DNA of 64,000 bases from Corylus avellana (lineage: Eukaryota; Streptophyta; Magnoliopsida; Fagales; Betulaceae), in NCBI RefSeq assembly GCF_901000735.1, contig NC_081551.1, positions 16,210,545 through 16,274,544 of the forward strand. The letters run 5' to 3'. Both the position numbers and the translations under genes were made by a program. Each line of letters begins with the position of its first letter. Within the stretch, counting starts at the first letter, position 1. Positions 24,125-36,119 of this stretch are shown piece by piece. Below the pieces are notes generated by a model. That model was not told the DNA's origin. It ran no database searches and saw only the letters and a program-made list of their open reading frames with translations.

Positions 24125-24439
24125 TAAGGGTGTACAAACGAGCGATTGTAACTGCCCAATAACCACTAACTGTCTAAGGCGGGGCGGTTTGCAGTTTTAT
24201 AGATAGGTAGAGGCAGTTAATAACCATTATTATATACCCTTATATATATATACTCTTATTATTTCAAAACAAAAAACTAAAATTATTTAAAATAAGCCCA
24301 AAAAAGAAAGGCTCAATGAAGACCTAAAACACAATCAATAGGCCTAAAAGCCCATATATAATAAACGATCACCAACCGCCGATTATAAAATAACCGCTAA
24401 CCACCTAAGCGAAGCGGTTATAACACTCGTTTGTACCTA
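24125..24439. mobile_element. hAT-like MITE of the TAGGGGTG / CGGTTA family
   Basis: Left end TAAGGGTGTACAAACGAG and the complement of the right end TAGGTACAAACGAGTG are inverted repeats. Subterminal parts carry GGCGGTT, AACCGCTAACCACC and related CGGTTA motifs, as in the larger hAT elements at 37096 and 41389. The 8-bp flanks do not match, so the TSD is lost or the ends are slightly misplaced. Confidence 0.55.
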
Positions 24440-24479
24440 GCTGTTAAGCATTATATCAATAATGCTTGCCAGCTGATTT

Positions 24480-24579
24480 NNNNNNNNNNNNNNNNNNNNN
24501 NNNNNNNNNNNNNNNNNNNNNNNNNNNNNNNNNNNNNNNNNNNNNNNNNNNNNNNNNNNNNNNNNNNNNNNNNNNNNNN
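24480..24579. other. Assembly gap (100 N)
   Basis: Exactly 100 N, probably a default-size scaffold gap. It cuts the integrase of the Ty3/gypsy relic, and the missing catalytic core, 3' end and 3' LTR of that element may lie in the gap. Confidence 0.99.
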
Positions 24580-26503
24580 GGAAAACCAGACACAAAGTCC
24601 ATCGAAATACGTTCCCATTTCCATTCAGGAATAGGGAGAGGTTGTAAAGGCCCTGCAGGTCTTTGATGTTCTGCCTTAACTTGTTGACACGTCAGGCATC
24701 GCTCCACGTATTGTGCGATATCCTTCTTCATTCCATTCCACCAATAGCTTTTGCGTAAGTCTCGATACATCTTCGTGCTTCCCGGATGGACTGTATATAA
24801 GGATTGATGGGCTTCTGACAAGATGACCTTCTTCAGTTCTGCATTATTGGGAACGCACACTCGGTCATGAAATCTTAACACTCCATCCTTGGAGATTTGG
24901 AAATCTGGTTGTAGCCCCTTCTCCATTCCTTCACGAATTATAGATGACTCGCTGTCTGAAAGCTGTGCTGTCTTGATTTGTTCCAACAAGGTTGACTCCA
25001 GGGTTAGGCTGCTCATGCAAGATTGAATTATCTCAATTCCCTCCTTGTCCAGGTCAAGGAGTAACTTCTGATGCATCGTGAATATGGCTGATAATGTTCC
25101 CTCCGTGGTTCTTCTGCTGAGAGCATCAGCGACTACATTCGCCTTTCCAAGGTGGTAGTTAATCTTACAATCGTAGTCGCTTAGTAGTTCCAACCAGCGT
25201 CTTTGTCGCATGTTGAGCTCCTTTTGGGTGAAGAAATACTTCAGGCTCTTGTGATCTGTGAAGATTTCGCAATGCTCTCCGTACAGGTAATGTCGCCATA
25301 TCTTTAAAGCAAAGACTACTGCGGCTAGCTCGAGATCATGAGTTGGGTAATTGTGTTCGTAGGTCTTCAATTGTCTTGAGGCGTAAGCGATAACTTTCCC
25401 TTGTTACATCAGCACGCAACCCAAGCCTTTAAGAGAGGCGTCGCTATAAATCACAAATCCACCAGTCCCTGATGGAAGAGTGAGAACTGGTGCGGTGACT
25501 AGCCGTTGCTTCAGCCCTTGGAAACTTCGCTCGCAATCCTCCGTCCACTGAAATTTTTCGTTCTTCCTTGTTAATCTGGTTAACGGTGTTGCCAACTTAG
25601 AAAATCCTTCTACAAACTTCCTGTAGTAGCTAGCAAGTCCTAAGAAACTTCGTACTTCATGGGCATTTGACGGTTGTACCCAATTGACTATCGCCTTTAC
25701 TTTACTTGGATCCACTGCTATCCCATCCTTGGTGACAACGTGTCCCAAGAAAGTCACATTGTCTAACCAAAATTCACACTTTTTGAACTTCGCATAAAGT
25801 TGTTGCTTCCTCAAAATGTCCAACATCGTGCGCAAGTGCTCTTCGTGTTCCTCCCGAGTCTTTGAATAAATTAAGATGTCGTCGATAAATACTACCACGC
25901 ATCGGTCAACAAGTTCTCGAAATACTCGATTCATCATGTCCATAAATGCAGCTGGAGCGTTAGTTAAGCCGAAAGACATTACTAAGAATTCGTAATGTCC
26001 GTACCTTGTCCGAAACGCTGACTTTTGTATGTCCTCCTCCCGAATTTTGAGTTGATGATAACCGGAACGAAGGTCAATCTTAGAGAATACTTACGACCCT
26101 TGGAGTTGATCGAAAAGATCATCAATCCTTGGGAGCGGGTATTTATTCTTGATTGTAACCTTATTCTATTCCCTATAGTCAATACATAATCGCATAGATC
26201 CATCCTTCTTTTTCACAAATAGAACAGGTGCTCCCCACGGTGATACACTCGGACGAATAAAACCTTTGTCGAGTAGTTCCTGTAGTTGATCCTTGAGCTC
26301 TGCGAGTTCTCGTGGTGCCATCCGATAAGGAGCCTTGGATATGGGTGCGGTGCCTGGTAGTAGGTCTATAGTGAATTCGATTTCCCTATTGGGAGGTATT
26401 CCCGGCAATTCATCCGGAAAAACGTCGGTAAATTCCCGTACAACGGGTATCTCTTCGATTTTTGCTTCTGCTTTCTCCTCTGTCACGCATGCCAAAAAAT
26501 CCT
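24580..26503 (-). pseudogene. Ty3/gypsy pol relic: RT, RNase H, integrase N-terminus
   Basis: On the minus strand the RT begins near 26495 ([20 protein letters not shown], then [11 protein letters not shown]), passes the YADD-type box as [11 protein letters not shown] near 25890, RNase H at about 25460-25100 ([35 protein letters not shown]), and the integrase H-H-C-C zinc finger near 24790-24660 ([31 protein letters not shown]), ending at ISMDFVSGF by the gap. In-frame stops lie at 26166-26168, 26091-26093 and 25404-25406. An extra base in the six-base A-run at 26494-26499 breaks the frame from gag-protease. This is a dead copy. Confidence 0.93.
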
Positions 26504-28044
26504 AAACAGCCCTTCCTGATTAATCGAGTTGCATGCAGTGCGGATATCAACTTAGGCGTGTTGATAGTTCGATCTCCATAAAATTTGAATTCTTCATCTC
26601 CCGACGGTCTAAATATTACCTCCTTGTGGAAACAATCCACGCACGCATGGTACATGGATAGCCAATCCATTCCTAAGATCACATCAAACCCGCTCATCTC
26701 GAATATTACAAGATTTGCTGGCATGACATGACCTTTAATTGATACAGGACAACGTCTAACTACCGAGGTACATATGACTGTCTTTCCTACAGGGGTAGCC
26801 ACTGATAAGCTTACATCTAATGATTCTAGCTTTAGGTTACTTGCTTTAGCAAAGGAGTATGACACAAATGAGTGTGTTGCTCCAGGATCAAAAAGAACGG
26901 AAGCTATACCATTAGAAATAGGGAGGGTACCTGCCACCACTTCATTGGACGATGATGCATCACCAGGCGTTAGAGCATAAACCCGAGCGGTTGCATGGTT
27001 CTTCTGCTCCTCAGGGCGTTTCTGACCGCTTAGGTTGTTGGGAGGGGCCTTGCAATCTCGTAGGATATGTCCAGGTTTCCCGCATCTGTAACATACCGGC
27101 TGCCCAAACAGACAATTCCCGGCATGAAGCTTTCCACATTTCTGACATGGTACACGGTGACCGCCATTTCCTTGTTGACGGGGTTGTTGTGGTGCAAAAC
27201 TTCGTTGTGGGGTCTGGTGAAATCTCTTCTTATTGGGTTGCTCTCCTGAGTGGTTCCATTGTGGGACATTTCTCTTCCTCTGGTGGGAATACCCCGAATC
27301 TGCATTCTGGTTGGGATACCCCGAATTTGTATTCTGGGTCTGCTCGATTATCGCAGCTTTGTTAATGAGGTCTGATAAGTTTCCAATCTGGAATCCTACC
27401 ACAAGGTTCATAATGCGTGGTTGCAGTCCTCTTTCAAACTTCCTTGCTTCTAGCTCTCCAGTTGACACGAGATAAGGGGCAAATCGTGATAGTTCGATGA
27501 ATTTGGCAGCATATTTCTCTACCGTCATTGACCCTTGAACCAGGTCCGTAAATTCCTGGGCCCTGGCTTGTCGAACTGTCTGAGGAAAGAATCGTTCATA
27601 AAATTCTTTCTTGAATTCTTCCCAGGGAATGGGATCCTCTTCCTTTATTCCTAATCGGCTTCGTACTTGTCCCTCCTTGGTTTCCCACCACCGATTTGCT
27701 TGATTAGTTAGGAGGTAAGTAGCATACCTAACCATCTTATTATCGGCGCAGTCCATCACCTTTAGCAGCCTTTCGGTTTGCAGAAACCAGTTTTCTGCAA
27801 CTTCTGCACCCGCATTTCCTTCAAAGGTAGGAGGTTGCTGCCGACGAAACTTTTCGAATGTGCAACCTTGTTGTTCTTCGCTAGTGGATCCTTTCCCGCG
27901 TCGGGCCTCGTCTAGCAGGTTCATGAGAGTAGTTGCCAACGTTGTCATAGGGCTTAACTCATGGTTGATGATAACGTTTTCTCCATCTCCGGAGTTGTTG
28001 AACCCGGTGTTGCCATCTTGGTTATTGTGAGGCGGGGACGCCAT
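26410..28044 (-). CDS. Ty3/gypsy gag-protease reading frame
   Basis: An open frame of 544 codons starts with ATG at 28044. The retrotransposon gag domain covers residues about 75-240 ([49 protein letters not shown]). A CCHC zinc knuckle [14 protein letters not shown] follows near residue 320. The aspartic protease box reads [10 protein letters not shown], with D-P-G rather than D-S/T-G, followed by ILGMDWLS. The last ~30 codons are out of frame because of an extra T (minus strand) at 26494-26499. Domain layout suits a Del/Tekay-type element, but I assign that only tentatively. Confidence 0.9.
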   Translation of the reverse strand: MASPPHNNQDGNTGFNNSGDGENVIINHELSPMTTLATTLMNLLDEARRGKGSTSEEQQGCTFEKFRRQQPPTFEGNAGAEVAENWFLQTERLLKVMDCADNKMVRYATYLLTNQANRWWETKEGQVRSRLGIKEEDPIPWEEFKKEFYERFFPQTVRQARAQEFTDLVQGSMTVEKYAAKFIELSRFAPYLVSTGELEARKFERGLQPRIMNLVVGFQIGNLSDLINKAAIIEQTQNTNSGYPNQNADSGYSHQRKRNVPQWNHSGEQPNKKRFHQTPQRSFAPQQPRQQGNGGHRVPCQKCGKLHAGNCLFGQPVCYRCGKPGHILRDCKAPPNNLSGQKRPEEQKNHATARVYALTPGDASSSNEVVAGTLPISNGIASVLFDPGATHSFVSYSFAKASNLKLESLDVSLSVATPVGKTVICTSVVRRCPVSIKGHVMPANLVIFEMSGFDVILGMDWLSMYHACVDCFHKEVIFRPSGDEEFKFYGDRTINTPKLISALHATRLIRKGCLGFFGMRDRGESRSKNRRDTRCTGIYRRFSG

Positions 28045-28207
28045 TCTTCACCATCGATAATATAACAACCATTAAACAATTTAGACAAGAATCTTTGGAT
28101 TATCTAGTAGTGACTACATTGACTAACTATACTTGGCCGGAATGTGGCTTCCCATTAACCCTTTTTTTTTTTTTTTTTTGAAAAGTCTGCCAGAACCTTA
28201 TAACCTT

Positions 28208-28224
28208 TGCTTTGATACCAAAAT
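28208..28224 (-). other. Primer-binding site of the Ty3/gypsy element (tRNA-Met type)
   Basis: On the minus strand TTTGGTATCAAAGCAAAGG follows directly on the LTR end. TGGTATCAAAGC differs by one base from the usual TGGTATCAGAGC complementary to initiator tRNA-Met. It fixes the LTR boundary and the element's direction. Confidence 0.85.
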
Positions 28225-30029
28225 TGTAACATCCCCAGCCCGTTAAGGCTGAGTTTGCCACTTTTCTTCTTTTACAACAAAAGTTCTTGCAAAGATCTAT
28301 AAGGTCTATCAGAGTACTTAATTTTAAAGGATACAATAAATGTATAAAACATTATTCAAGAGATTTTATTACAAGCGAGATTAGAAAACATTAAACTTTA
28401 GTTGCGGAATATCATATTATTACAATAATTGATATGAAAAGACTTTGAAAGTTAATAATTATTCCCGCCCCCATTCCGGCCTTCTATTCCAGCATCCTTT
28501 CTACCTGAAAACAAGAAATAAAACTGAATGAGCCCAAAGGGGGCCCAGCAAGTAAAATCCACAACCATAAATAGTTTTGCTCCTTGTTCTCAGTTTTGAT
28601 AATTGTTTTTACAAATAAATAAACATCCAGCCATAATAATAATACATGTATGTACGGTTGTATCTTCCGTAGCATATACGTACTATTATATTTATTAGAT
28701 CATCGACATAAATCATCTTTATAAATCATCATCATAATGCATCGCTATAAATCATCATTGTAAATCATCATAGTATATCATCATTGAAAATCATCATAGT
28801 ATATCATCATTGAAATTATATTATCATTTTCTCATATTAGGGCCCATGTACACTATTACCCCTGTGTACGAGGGTTGCGGGTCCTTGTGACCATGGCACT
28901 GAACTGTGGCCTCAGCCATGCCCGACCGTCAATTACCTCTTTTCTTGGTGCACTCAACGGTCATGTTGATGGAATACCACCTTCTGGCATAGCCTCCTTC
29001 AGTGGTTTCGCCTCCATCCGAGTATCGGTACCGAACTCTCATCTTTACTTATCTTGGGGCCAAAAATACTCTCCTCCATACATGTGCCCTCATTTCATAA
29101 ACATTTATCTCATCTCTTGTACTTTTCTTTGTACTTCTTTTGATGCATCTTAGGGCAACATGTAGGAGGGTTTATCATCTTTTTTTCTTTCTTATAATCA
29201 TCATCATTTCTCAACTTTCTTTTCTCAAAATGGAAACCTTTTCAAATATAAACTTGTTGTACTTAGAAAGCGTTTAAAGAAATAGAAACTTTCTAGATAA
29301 TTCATTTAGAAATCCTTCATGCATGCAACATAACTTCATAATACGTAAATAAAATAATCATTTACAATTTACTAAAGAATGAATAAATAGCATGACATGA
29401 AGTAACTTTAGAATGGGTAGTGAATTTACTTACCTCTAGACTGAAGCTAAAAGTGGTCTGAAGGATCTAGTTGCTCCAATCTGACTAACACTACTAGTAT
29501 ATCTTTCAAACTAATTTCTCAAGTCCGTTCTCTCTCGTGTTCTTTCTTTCTTGCAACGCTTTGTCTCGCCCTTTCTCTCTCTGTTTCGTGTAAACACTTT
29601 CAGAAAGAAGAAAGACCGAGTAGAAAATGGAAGAATGAAGAATATGTGGAAGAGAAGGGAGTGGAGTGGTGAAATTTGTGAAGGGTGAGGACTCTATTTA
29701 TAGGAAACCATCTCCATCTACCAATCTTCATCTATAAACCTTCATCCACTAATCTTCATCTATAATTCTCCATCTACTAGTACTTATCTATAAATCTCCA
29801 TCTACTAGCACTTATCTATAAATCTCCATCTACTATTATACCTACCATTGATTATTCTACCTTCCATTTTACTATCATATTATTACCAATTACCATTATC
29901 TAATTATCACTCTCGGTAATATCATAAATTTTCCAAGAATTAACATCATTGCCTAATATGAATATTAATATAATCATAGCATCAAATTAATATTTCTAAA
30001 ATAAGATTTTCAAAATCTGAGGTGCTACA
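28225..30029 (-). repeat. 5' LTR of the Ty3/gypsy element (1805 bp)
   Basis: On the minus strand the LTR starts TGTAGCACCTCAGATTTTGA (30029) and ends GGGCTGGGGATGTTACA (28225), i.e. TG...CA. A shorter relative of the same family stands alone at 51989-53220, and the shared ends confirm the borders. The middle (28680-28830) is an ATCAT-rich microrepeat. ORFs inside are not credible. The outer 5 bp (CAATG, 30030-30034) would be the TSD, but the partner end is lost. Confidence 0.88.
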
Positions 30030-30480
30030 CAATGTGCTCCACGTGTCCAAGGTAATAAATAAATAAAATTTTATTGAATAAGCTATAGATCTATTTTCAC
30101 TTCATCAAGAATGTTCCTGGGCCTTTCTCTTTTTGCAAACCAACCCTAGCCGTCCGTCTCCTTCTTCTTCCTTTCTTCTCACCCTAATTCCATCTCTTAG
30201 GTGTAACTCATCCGATTAAACCCTAATACACTGCCACTCGCCAGCCTCGCCTCTCTCGCTTGCGCGCCGTCACCACTCGTGTCTCCATCTCTCTCTCTCT
30301 CTCTCGCGTGCCACCGCTGCCGCATCCCTCTCTCAGCTCGCGTCTCTTATTTTGGCGTGTCATGTCTGGGTTGGAGGTTTCCATCCGTTTAGTTAAACGG
30401 GTTGCCTCCGGGTAGAGGCTAATCGGGTGACGGGTCATTACGGGTCATAAACGGGTTGATCTGTCAATCCGTTTTGCCAA
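30030..30480. other. Intergenic stretch with CGGGTTGAC-type repeats
   Basis: A pyrimidine-rich stretch with CTCTCT and AACCCTA motifs is followed at 30360-30475 by repeats of GGGTTG, CGGGTCAT and CCGTTT, a vocabulary common in subterminal parts of plant hAT elements. No TIR pair was found. I see no gene. Confidence 0.4.
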
Positions 30481-30487
30481 TCCTAGG

Positions 30488-30576
30488 CATGTGGTGGCTT
30501 GATGCCACCCCCAATCAACTGGGAAGCCGCTAGCCACCCCCATGGCGTTAGGGTGGCTCAACCACCTTCCCTTCTC
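30488..30576. repeat. GC-rich palindromic island 4
   Basis: GGTGGCTTGATGCCACCCCC and CTAGCCACCCCCATGGCG then GGGTGGCT are mutually complementary blocks in AT-rich surroundings. Confidence 0.5.
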
Positions 30577-31697
30577 ATTTGACCACTTTATTTTGTTTTT
30601 TGTTTTGTTTTTTAATTTAAATTTAGTATTAATAATTAAAAATGGTAAATTTAGTTTTTCAATTGCCAAAGTAGGGTTTTTTTAGAAGATTACGGTCAAA
30701 TTTTGTTTCAACAATTATTACTAATGGAGTGACCTTTCGTCACATAATAGTAGTTTGACGTATCAAATTGTCACCCTTGCCACTTTATGGGACTTTTATT
30801 GAAAATGGCTGATAATTGAAGGAGTTTTTTTTTTTTTTTTTTTTTTTTTAATATTTTTCTCAATGGTAAAAGTTAGGATTTGGAATTACAAAGTACTGAA
30901 CTATCATCAGCTAACTCATCGGCAAGCTTTGTCCTTACACTCAATCTAGTATTGAACTACCAGCCTTTCCAAATTCATTATCTTAGAGCATTTTCAGCAA
31001 CTTTCCATTGATTTTCCCTGAGTTTAAGGAACTAAACTACTTTTTGTTTCTCTATCTGCATACACTTTACAATACCTTCCATTTATCTTTCCCTATACCA
31101 ATTAAATATTATTTCTTTACTTTTCTTTATTTTTTTTATTCTTTATTTCTCTACTTTTTTAATGATTCTCTTAACTAACCAACCAATAGCTATTTTGTCA
31201 AGTTTCATTCTCTGATTGTCTTTTTGTTTTTGTTTTTATTTTTTGTTTTTTGTTTTTATTTTTTATTTTTTATGAACAAACGGCTATATTTTTGAAAAAC
31301 ATGTTAAAATAAATTATTGTTGGCAGTGGCAGATTTTTTTGAACATTGTGACTGGTTATGAACGTTGAATGGCTGATTTTTGTTGGCCAGCAAATTTTAT
31401 TGCAGTATTTTATGGCTGGTTTTTGATCGATAGATTTTTATAGCAAGCGGCTATATGTATATTTTTTTTCAACTTTTTAGTGTAAAACATAGAACTATTC
31501 TACCACTATATATATATATATATATATTGTTAGCAGTTTAACATACAACCATTATTTCTAATTTCCATATATTTGAACCCAAATTTCTCTTTCATTCATT
31601 CTTTGCTTTTTTCTCTATGAATCATATTTTTAAACTCGATGACCTTTTATATGCCTCTTCTTCTAATGATGAGTTATAAATAATTTTAGTAATTGGT

Positions 31698-32916
31698 ATG
31701 GCAAAAGAACGATTTGATAGCGAAAGAGGATTAATATCAAGTCGTGGTTCTGGTTGACGCTACAATACCATTTGCCGTAATTCTTTGCAAGGTCAAGAAA
31801 ACCTTTTCCACGATTATTTTGTTGCCTCGCCAGTTTATCCTGCTAATAAATTTCGGATGAGGTGTCGTATGTGTCGCGAATTTTTTATCTACATTCACGA
31901 TGCAATAGTAGATCATGAGCCATATTTTGTCCAAAAAAGAAATGATACTAGCAAGCTTGGGCACTCTGCCCTACAAAAGATGACTGCTGCACTTAGAATG
32001 TTCGCTTATGGAGTAACGGCAAATCTTATAAATGAATACTTACAAATTGGAGAAGCTACTGCAATGGATAGTTTTAAACTATTTGTTCAAGCGATGAATT
32101 CAAAATTTTTCACCGAGTACTTGAGGTCACCAACCCAGGATGACGTTGCTAGATTGCTAGCAATTGGCGAAAATCGTGGATTTCTAGGTATGTTGGGAAG
32201 CATTGATTGCATGCATTGGAAGTTGAAGAATTGTCAAAATGCTTGGAAATGTATGTGTATTCTGGCATATCCATGAACTAACCATTATTTTGGAAGTAGT
32301 GGCATCTTATAATCTTTGGATATGGCATGCATTTTTTGAGTTACCAGGATCTCACAATGACATCAATGTGTTAGAACGGTCTTCTATATTTACCAATCTA
32401 GCTGAATGGCGTGCACCTTCGATAAACTACTCACTCAATGGTCACGACTTTGCGATGGGATACTATCTTGCCGATCGTATATATCCTTTATGGGCAATAT
32501 TCGTAAAAACAATTCATGCTCCACAAGGAAATAAAAGAAAAAAAAAATTTGCTACAACTCAAGAGTCAGCAAGGAAGGATGTAGAGCAGGTATTTGGAGT
32601 ACTTCAAGCGCGATTTGGTACTGTGTGTGGACCTGCATATTTACACAAACTTGAAATGCTTAAAGAGATTATGATGGCATCCATAATATTGCATAATATG
32701 ATCGTTGAAGACGAGCAAGAATTATACCTTGGAGCAGATGACTTCGATTATGAACCCATGAGTGTCCCCTCGAACCATCATCGTATGAGTATACAATTGA
32801 ATTTTTGGACTTCATACAAAATCATCATCGTATTCGAGATCGAGCAACTCATTCTCAACTCCTGTCAGAAATTGTCGAACATTTATGGCAAATACATGGC
32901 CAATAAGAACTTTTGA
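31698..32916 (+). pseudogene. PIF/Harbinger transposase (DDE), broken
   Basis: A frame from ATG 31698 meets TGA at 31755, then stays open to about 32272 (LFHDYFVASPVYP, KMTAALRMFAYGVTANLINE, FLGMLGSIDCMHWKLKNC). One frameshift near 32250-32265 moves it to the frame ending at 32916 (VASYNLWIWHAFFELPGSHN, DINVLERSSIF, KDVEQVFGVLQARF, ASIILHNMIVEDE). The catalytic triad is visible: D in GSIDCMHW, D in HNDINVL, E in VEQVFGVLQ. This is the DDE_Tnp_4 layout. One stop and one shift make it non-functional, but decay is modest. Confidence 0.92.
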
Positions 32917-33127
32917 CTTTAAATTTTGTATGATTACACTATGGCTATTAAATTGTATATATATATATTTTTTCAATATCCTGTCTATTAACAAATATAT
33001 TAAAAAAAAACTATAATTTCATATGATTGCACTATGCCTATTAAATTGTAATTCGAATGATTGCACTTTCATATAATTGCTATTTTTTTGTAATTTTTTT
33101 TTTCTACACACAAACAAACAGAGTGCA

Positions 33128-33836
33128 TCAGCAGCGTGAGCACTCATAATCAAGCAATCTGGAAAGTGTTTCCTTACATCTTGGCCGTTCATGCGGTTCT
33201 GCCCAACAATATGAAATTAGCCTGCCCAGTGGACCTTCAAGAATCTGAAATTAGTTTGTTAGCATTGAAAGGATTTGAATAAGAATGGAAGAAACTATGT
33301 TTCTCAATATATTTTTCACAATACAATCGTATGAGTACACTAGCTCATTATATACAGGTGCCATCACATATGGACAGTAAGTTAATTCCACAGAATGAGG
33401 AATTGTCAATTACATATCAATTACAAAGATACTCGACACACTTATGTATTCCTATTCAACATATGATCTGATTTTCATGTGGGAATGAGTTCCCTCCTAC
33501 TTGTATTGAATAAGATCCTTTGTAATACTTTCCTTCTTCAAGGCTTGACTTTTACTGTGGCTTGCTATCAAATCTCTATTTACAGCATTGAGCTTTATAC
33601 TAGAATCATTTGTTGGCTTATCTAATGCAGTATCACAATGACATGCTGGCTTGATTACTACATAATCATAACTTGCTGGTTTGGACAATATGCCTGAATT
33701 AACATTGATTGAATTACCTTCCTTAACAAGCAACAGCATAAACTACCCTCTTTGGTGGTACCTCTTCCCATGGACTACTTTTAGAGTGCAGAGCTCCTAC
33801 ATTACAACACTCAGGCTAAGAATATCACATTTATCT
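33128..33836 (-). pseudogene. Exon-like host-gene fragment inside the PIF region, unrecognised
   Basis: On the minus strand a 117-nt stretch (33244-33128) starts after acceptor TTTCAG and runs 38 codons to TGA (ILEGPLGRLISYCWAEPHER, then PRCKETLSRLLD...CSRC). A candidate upstream exon ends at 33501 before GTAGGA and joins in phase; it reads KPASYDYVVIKPACHCDT back to a frameshift near 33735, beyond which SSPWEEVPPKRVVYAVA continues in another frame. The composition looks like a real, non-transposon protein tail. I do not recognise the family. It may be a gene piece captured by the PIF element or a truncated neighbour. Confidence 0.4.
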
Positions 33837-34158
33837 GTTTAGTGGTTTTTTTTTTTGAAAAACATAGCAAATAAAACATGAAGAAGAGAGAAAAGCTCCT
33901 ATAACAAAATAATCATCGGAGAAGGATCTTCATATATGTAAACAACACAAGCATTCTTAGCATTAATCAGTGTGCAGCAAAGAGGTCAATGCTATTCAGT
34001 TAATAATAAGACACAACCCCTCAATAGCAAAATAGTCCTTGAACAAAAAGATGACAAAATCAATGACTATTTACAAAATTACATGATTAGTTCACTTAAA
34101 TACATTCATAAGCAAATACCAACGACTATTTACTCCTAAGCTTCTCAATGATTTCCAT

Positions 34159-35225
34159 TTGGAGAGATTGAATATATTCAAGTTACACTTTAGACAAGTG
34201 GCTTGTATCCATCATCATAATTTCCCTTTGTTCTTTCTTTCGTTCCATTGCCTCTTTCCTAAGTTCAACCTCAAACTTTCTTCTTTCTTTTGTTCTATTT
34301 CCTCTTTCCAAAGTTCAACTTCAAGCTTTTGTTTCTCAATACGAATGATCTCCTCCTTTGTTGTATCGATATCTTTCTTTCTCTCCTCATGTGATCTCTT
34401 CTTCGCTTATGCTAATCCACTCAAAACCTCCATCACAATTTCTTCCTCTCCACAATCTTTGCTCTTTCTTTTTCTCTCTCTCTTTCGCGGCCTTCTTGCC
34501 TATAGGTCTCTCCAAGTCTACAGGTACATTTTGAACATCGTTATCTTCTCCTAAATGTATAACAACTCGAGGATAAGAAGTACTTGTATCAATGCATTTC
34601 CTTTTCAAATCTGATTAAGCCAACATATATTTCTTCCATTTTGGTTTTGTCTTCAACATATTCCAACAATGTTCAAATTGAAATATGGCATTGTTATTGA
34701 ACTCCCGGTACATAGCCTTTGCCATATTAATCTGAAAGAAAATTCATAAAATTAAAATAATTAAAATCTTGAATCAAATAAATGACTAATTTACACTACT
34801 AGTAAGAAATCATTTATAGCTTATCTTGCTCACTAATACCACTATGATTCCTAAATTCAACTTAGTCCAAGTACCCACAGAATTTGTTAATGACTTTTTG
34901 GATGAAAGACCACTGATTTGATAAAGAATGCGCAATCTGTTCTACAGTGGTTTCTTTCTTGTTCTCATTATAATTCTCCAAAATCCTATCCCAAAATTTG
35001 GTGCTTTCTTTAGAATTTCCTTGAATTGGATCAAGGCCAGTATTGAGCCAAGCCTTTGCTAGTAAAATGCCTTCCTCTACTGAGAAGTTTGTTTTTTTAG
35101 TAGTAGGTTTCTTTTTAGGTTGGGGTTGATTTTCATTGTTGTATTGACGCCCCCTTGTAAGAGCATGGTGAAGCTTTGGGTAGGAGTTTCATTGAACTCT
35201 TGCAACCTCTCTTGTAAATCCATGA
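34159..35225 (-). pseudogene. PIF/Harbinger ORF1 (Myb/SANT-like, NAM-associated type), broken
   Basis: Minus-strand frames between 35225 and 34590 read as the second protein of plant PIF elements: NTGLDPIQGNSKESTKFWDR and ENYNENKKETTVEQIAHSL, SNQWSFIQKVINKFCG, then AMYREFNNNAIFQFEHCWNM, LKTKPKWKKYM, and a basic tail with VDLERPIGKKAAKEREKKKE. Stops and shifts interrupt it. In active PIF elements this DNA-binding partner is needed beside the transposase. Here it converges with the transposase frame. Confidence 0.75.
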
Positions 35226-35316
35226 GTGCAAGCAATATAATCTATTCAAATCATATAAATTCAATAAGTTACAATTCATAATTCAGTTCATTAAAAATGA
35301 AACTAAAGTGGGGGAC

Positions 35317-35730
35317 AAATCTGATGCAGGAGAATAATAATAATAAAGTAGATTTATTATTTATGTTTTAGTTTTCCTTTTTCAATAAAGATTGGGTTTT
35401 TCCTTTCCTATTAGGATTTGCTTTTCCTATTAGGATTTGTTTTCCTTTTCCAATTAAGTTTGCTTTTTCTTTTCCTTGTTGGTTTAGGAGGTGCCTAGCC
35501 TATATAAAGGCATCTAGTCTTTGTTGTTTTTCAATCCAGTTTATACTATCAATTAAATTTAAATCTTTCAGAGTTATTTCTCTGTTTGCTTATTTGGGGC
35601 ATTTAGGGATTTTCTCTTCCCTACTTGTTATTTTCTCTCTTCCTGAATTCCCTTTTCTATCTTCAAATCTTAGTTTCTGCTGCTTTTATACGCTGTCAGA
35701 ACAATTCTAGTTCTGCCCGGCGTCAAAATC
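35317..35730 (+). mobile_element. Solo LTR, 404 bp, with 5-bp TSD
   Basis: The LTR (35322-35725) begins TGATGCAGGAG and ends CCCGGCGTCA. AAATC lies directly on both sides (35317-35321, 35726-35730). A TATA box TATATAAAGG stands at 35500-35509. No internal retrotransposon sequence is attached, so it is a solo LTR left by recombination between two LTRs. Size and sequence suggest copia, but this is not proven. Confidence 0.8.
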
Positions 35731-36119
35731 CCTTATGAAAGAAATCAATTGGAACTCAACTCGGCACTAGAAATAGCAGATATTTGAGTAGTATGAAATT
35801 TATATTAACTATCGAAACAGTACAAGCATAGATATTAGTTGAGGATTTAGACTCTAACAATCTACAAAAGGGCCAGGATCAAAGTTTGACAGAGAATGTC
35901 AATTTATGGAGACCAAGAAACTGAATACATAATAGATGAATTGAATTGGGTCTCTACCATGAGGATTTTTCTATTAACTAAAGGATCTCAATTACTTGTG
36001 ATCACAACTTCTACATCCAACAAGAGAACTTAGCAGAAAAGGAAGAAAAAAAGGGGAAAAAAAATACAAATAAAAGAACAAGTAGTTGAATGTTAAACAA
36101 AAAAAATGCACTTAAGAAA

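Larger units (their letters stand above)
30985..35300. mobile_element. Decayed PIF/Harbinger element
   Basis: Transposase remains lie at 31698-32916 (plus) and the second, Myb/SANT-like ORF at 34159-35225 (minus). A PIF-type end TTAGAGCATTTTCAGCAAC lies at 30983-31001, with TTA ahead of GAGCATTTTCAGCA as expected for plant copies. I could not find the partner end on the right, so the right border is only the end of the second ORF. The interior includes the exon-like host fragment at 33128-33836. Confidence 0.6.

Noticed and set aside
26774..27475. Plus-strand frames of up to 137 codons
   Set aside because: Shadows of the gypsy gag-protease frame on the other strand.
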